From NCBI GenBank assembly GCA_007827375.1, contig VISH01000001.1, forward strand, positions 992,001 through 1,056,000: a stretch of DNA of 64,000 bases, in the 5' to 3' direction. Made by a program: the position numbers and the translations under genes. A model generated the notes under the pieces. It worked only from the letters and a program-made list of their open reading frames with translations, ran no database searches and was not told where the DNA came from. Below, piece by piece: positions 62,395 to 64,000 of this stretch (position 1 is the first letter of the stretch; every line of letters begins with the position of its first letter). Source of the DNA: Alteromonadaceae bacterium 2753L.S.0a.02 (lineage in GTDB: Bacteria; Pseudomonadota; Gammaproteobacteria; Pseudomonadales; Cellvibrionaceae).

Positions 62395-63219
62395 ATGCGA
62401 CCTCGAGTGAGCACCCTTGCACCCTTGCAGGCTTTGGGGTTTGTTCGTAGTAATCCTCACCCCAAACTACGCCCATTCGTAAACTCTTATTGGCAAATCA
62501 AGGCCCAGCTCAGCAGCCCCCGACAGGAGTACCTGCACCCCGATGGCAGTCTTGGATTAGTGTTCAACTGGGGGGACACCCAATGGCTGAGCAGCGGAGG
62601 AAGCTATGCAAGCGGTGCCAGTTTTGACACAGTTAGCAAGTACTCACTCTCTCTAAAATTGGAAGGAATACTGAATTGCTTTGGCGTATTACTGAAACCT
62701 GGCGTGGCTTACACCCTGTTTCGTATACCGGCTTGGGAAATCGGTGTTGGTGACACACTTAACTCTGGTTTGCGTCGCCACCTGGTACGTATTACCGAGC
62801 AATTGAGCGAAGCCAAGAGCTTCCTGGAACGGGTTGCTGTCGTGGAAACCTGGCTCGGAAAAGTGATCGCCGCCGGCAACGCAGAATTCGGCCCTGCTCG
62901 GGCCGCCATTCAGATGCTCCAGCAAGCCCCCGGGGAACTAGACATTGTTTCACTGTGTGGTCAGATGAATCTCAGCCGCCGCCATATGGAACGCTTGCTA
63001 AAACGCGACTTGGGGCTCACCTACAAGGAATATCAAAATCTGTTGCGCGTGCGCGTGGCTCGCAATGCCATTAAACGACGTTCACCACACTCCCTGGCAG
63101 AGATTGCACTCGCCGCCGGCTTTTACGATCAGGCTCACTTTAATCGTGCATTTACTGCGAGCATGGGAATAACGCCTGGCCAATACCGCCACCTTGTCAC
63201 TACCAGACAGAAACTTTAA
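62395..63219 (+). CDS. AraC-family transcriptional regulator
   Basis: The 274-residue protein has an N-terminal sensing domain (about 25-150: HPKLRPFVNSYWQIKA, EYLHPDGSLGLVFNWGD, GVLLKPGVAYTLF) of the DUF6597 type common in AraC regulators. The C-terminal AraC double helix-turn-helix (about 185-270) has SLCGQMNLSRRHMERLLK and LAEIALAAGFYDQAHFNRAF. It starts 68 bases from the divergent thioredoxin-like gene, its probable target. Effector unknown. Confidence 0.88.
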   Translation: MRPRVSTLAPLQALGFVRSNPHPKLRPFVNSYWQIKAQLSSPRQEYLHPDGSLGLVFNWGDTQWLSSGGSYASGASFDTVSKYSLSLKLEGILNCFGVLLKPGVAYTLFRIPAWEIGVGDTLNSGLRRHLVRITEQLSEAKSFLERVAVVETWLGKVIAAGNAEFGPARAAIQMLQQAPGELDIVSLCGQMNLSRRHMERLLKRDLGLTYKEYQNLLRVRVARNAIKRRSPHSLAEIALAAGFYDQAHFNRAFTASMGITPGQYRHLVTTRQKL

Positions 63220-63240
63220 ATTTTGGTGTGAGCCAAATGG

Positions 63241-63420
63241 TTAGGAACCACGCTCTCGCTTAGAGCGCCAATCCGCACCCAATTGGGCTTCTATGTAATC
63301 GCGAATAAACTGCCGTACTTTTTGCGATGGCGTGATGTCTTCAGCAGCACACAGTTGTTCAAAGGTGGCTTTTTTGAGCGGGTCAATCAAGACCGTGAGC
63401 CGTGCGGTTCGCTCTTCCAT
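63241..63420 (-). CDS. Ribbon-helix-helix (CopG-like) DNA-binding protein
   Basis: From the ATG at 63420 (GGAGG upstream) the product has 59 residues: a beta-strand ARLTVLIDPLKKATFEQLCA followed by ITPSQKVRQFIRDYIEAQLG, the usual ribbon-helix-helix layout. A longer frame starting at 63468 is disfavoured. It may regulate its own expression; there is no toxin gene beside it, so an antitoxin role is not indicated. Confidence 0.75.
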   Translation of the reverse strand: MEERTARLTVLIDPLKKATFEQLCAAEDITPSQKVRQFIRDYIEAQLGADWRSKRERGS

Positions 63421-63621
63421 GATCTTGCCTCCAGACGCTATCGTTTTAACTGGCTGTATGTTAATCAAATTAACATTGAATACAAATTTATTACAACTAT
63501 AATGCCATCAAGTACTCACAGGCCACCCGACACATCTGCGCCTGCGCAACTCCCCAGCGTCGCGACATGCATGCTCGCTGATAACGCCAAAACTCGCTGT
63601 TTTCTTGCCGTCGAATAACAC

Positions 63622-63713
63622 CTGTAGTGGCTTGTTATCGGCTCGCGCTGTTGTCGCCATTTTGGTAGGGGTTCGCTTGCAACCCGGCCATCTGCAGTTT
63701 TTGTTTTTCTTTT
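63622..63713 (+). promoter_or_regulatory. Structured leader with terminator-like end before the ArsB/NhaD gene
   Basis: CTGTAGTGGC (63622-63631) pairs with GCCA-T-CTGCAG (63687-63697), ten pairs with one bulge and one G-T. Inside are GGC/GCC (63640-63658) and a GGGTT-CGCTTGC-AACCC hairpin (63669-63685), giving a possible three-way junction. The closing stem is followed at once by TTTTTGTTTTTCTTTT and then the GGAGG site of the transporter gene. This looks like a ligand- or ion-responsive attenuator. I cannot assign it to a known riboswitch class by eye. Confidence 0.5.
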
Positions 63714-63724
63714 GGAGGTTTCCG

Positions 63725-64000
63725 ATGTTAGAACTCACTACCCCCATGATGGTCTCCGGGGTAATACTGCTGGTTACCTTCATTGGTATTTTCACCGAGC
63801 ATTTCCACGGCGTAGAACGGGCAAAGTTCGCGATGGGCGGTGCCGGATTGGTTATGCTTGCCGGACAATACTACGGTTTTTATTCTCCCGAACTGGCGCT
63901 GGAAGCCATCGATTGGAACGTGGTGTTTCTGCTCGCGATTATGATGATTATTGTGTCGATCATGATCAGCACCGGTGGTTTTGAACATCTTGCGCAATTT
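63725..64000 (+). CDS. ArsB/NhaD-family ion transporter, N-terminal part
   Basis: ATG 63725 follows TTGGAGG. The 92 residues to the window edge show three hydrophobic segments (MMVSGVILLVTFIGIFTE, FAMGGAGLVMLAGQYYG, VVFLLAIMMIIVSIMISTGG). They also carry the motif DWNVVFLLAIMMI followed by ISTGGFE, as in the ion transporter superfamily including NhaD Na+/H+ antiporters, ArsB and SLC13 permeases. The gene is cut by the window end, so NhaD cannot be distinguished from related anion permeases with certainty. Confidence 0.8.
   Translation, partial: MLELTTPMMVSGVILLVTFIGIFTEHFHGVERAKFAMGGAGLVMLAGQYYGFYSPELALEAIDWNVVFLLAIMMIIVSIMISTGGFEHLAQF

Noticed and set aside
1..64000. Insertion sequences, integrases, attachment sites, CRISPR arrays, rRNA and tRNA genes
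   Set aside because: Looked for on both strands; no transposase or integrase frame, spaced repeats or RNA gene signature was seen.

Overview
The window looks like chromosomal DNA of a marine, polysaccharide-degrading gammaproteobacterium of the Cellvibrionales type (Teredinibacter / Saccharophagus / Cellvibrio relatives). The evidence is a lipoprotein with a pure poly-serine linker, another with a Pro-Thr linker, three TonB-dependent receptors, several lipoprotein esterases, c-di-GMP proteins and an assimilatory nitrate reductase. The taxonomic call is inference. I found no rRNA, tRNA, CRISPR array, transposase or prophage gene.

Layout. 1-0.6 kb: tail of a membrane protein overlapping a GFA-type gene. 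0.6-2.6 kb: secreted S9 peptidase (-). 3.3-10.5 kb: a signalling island with a membrane-anchored class III nucleotidyl cyclase-TPR protein, a small membrane-anchored partner, an exported TPR-CHAT (caspase-like) protein and an orphan 215-residue protein. 10.7-17.1 kb: mainly exported proteins (two lipoprotein esterases, pentaheme cytochrome, outer-membrane barrel, YHS protein) plus two unannotated twin 44-residue membrane peptides. 17.3-20.9 kb: TonB receptor and an alkaline-phosphatase-superfamily enzyme. 21-27 kb: orphan ParA-like ATPase, poly-Ser lipoprotein and a dual-sensor GGDEF-EAL protein. 27-30.6 kb: a giant lipoprotein whose N-terminal part resembles the pore-forming component of binary toxins (anthrax PA type) and whose C-terminus is collagen-like and glycine-rich. 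30.8-36.2 kb: Ser/Thr kinase-ATPase-TPR regulator co-transcribed with a divergent lipoxygenase. 36.3-39.5 kb: SLOG-like protein and a two-subunit molybdenum hydroxylase. 39.7-46.9 kb: hemerythrin-GGDEF protein, tautomerase/monooxygenase/GNAT operon, homocysteine methyltransferase and regulators. 47.6-49.1 kb: TrkH. 49.9-54.1 kb: two tandem, equal-length TonB receptors. 54.4-58.4 kb: nitrate assimilation. 58.5-60.3 kb: CsgG / DUF4810 / DUF799 lipoprotein operon. 60.3-64 kb: GST and HxlR pair with twin operators, a thioredoxin-like gene interrupted by an in-frame TGA, AraC and ribbon-helix-helix regulators, and the start of an ArsB/NhaD transporter behind a structured leader.

The most interesting items are the PA-like pore-forming lipoprotein (27.1-30.6 kb), the CHAT/cyclase island (3.3-10.5 kb), the twin 44-aa peptides (14.8-15.4 kb), the in-frame TGA in the thioredoxin gene (61.77 kb), the divergent lipoxygenase (34.5 kb) and the structured leader at 63.6 kb. 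All functional statements rest on motif reading by eye; no database search or folding program was run.
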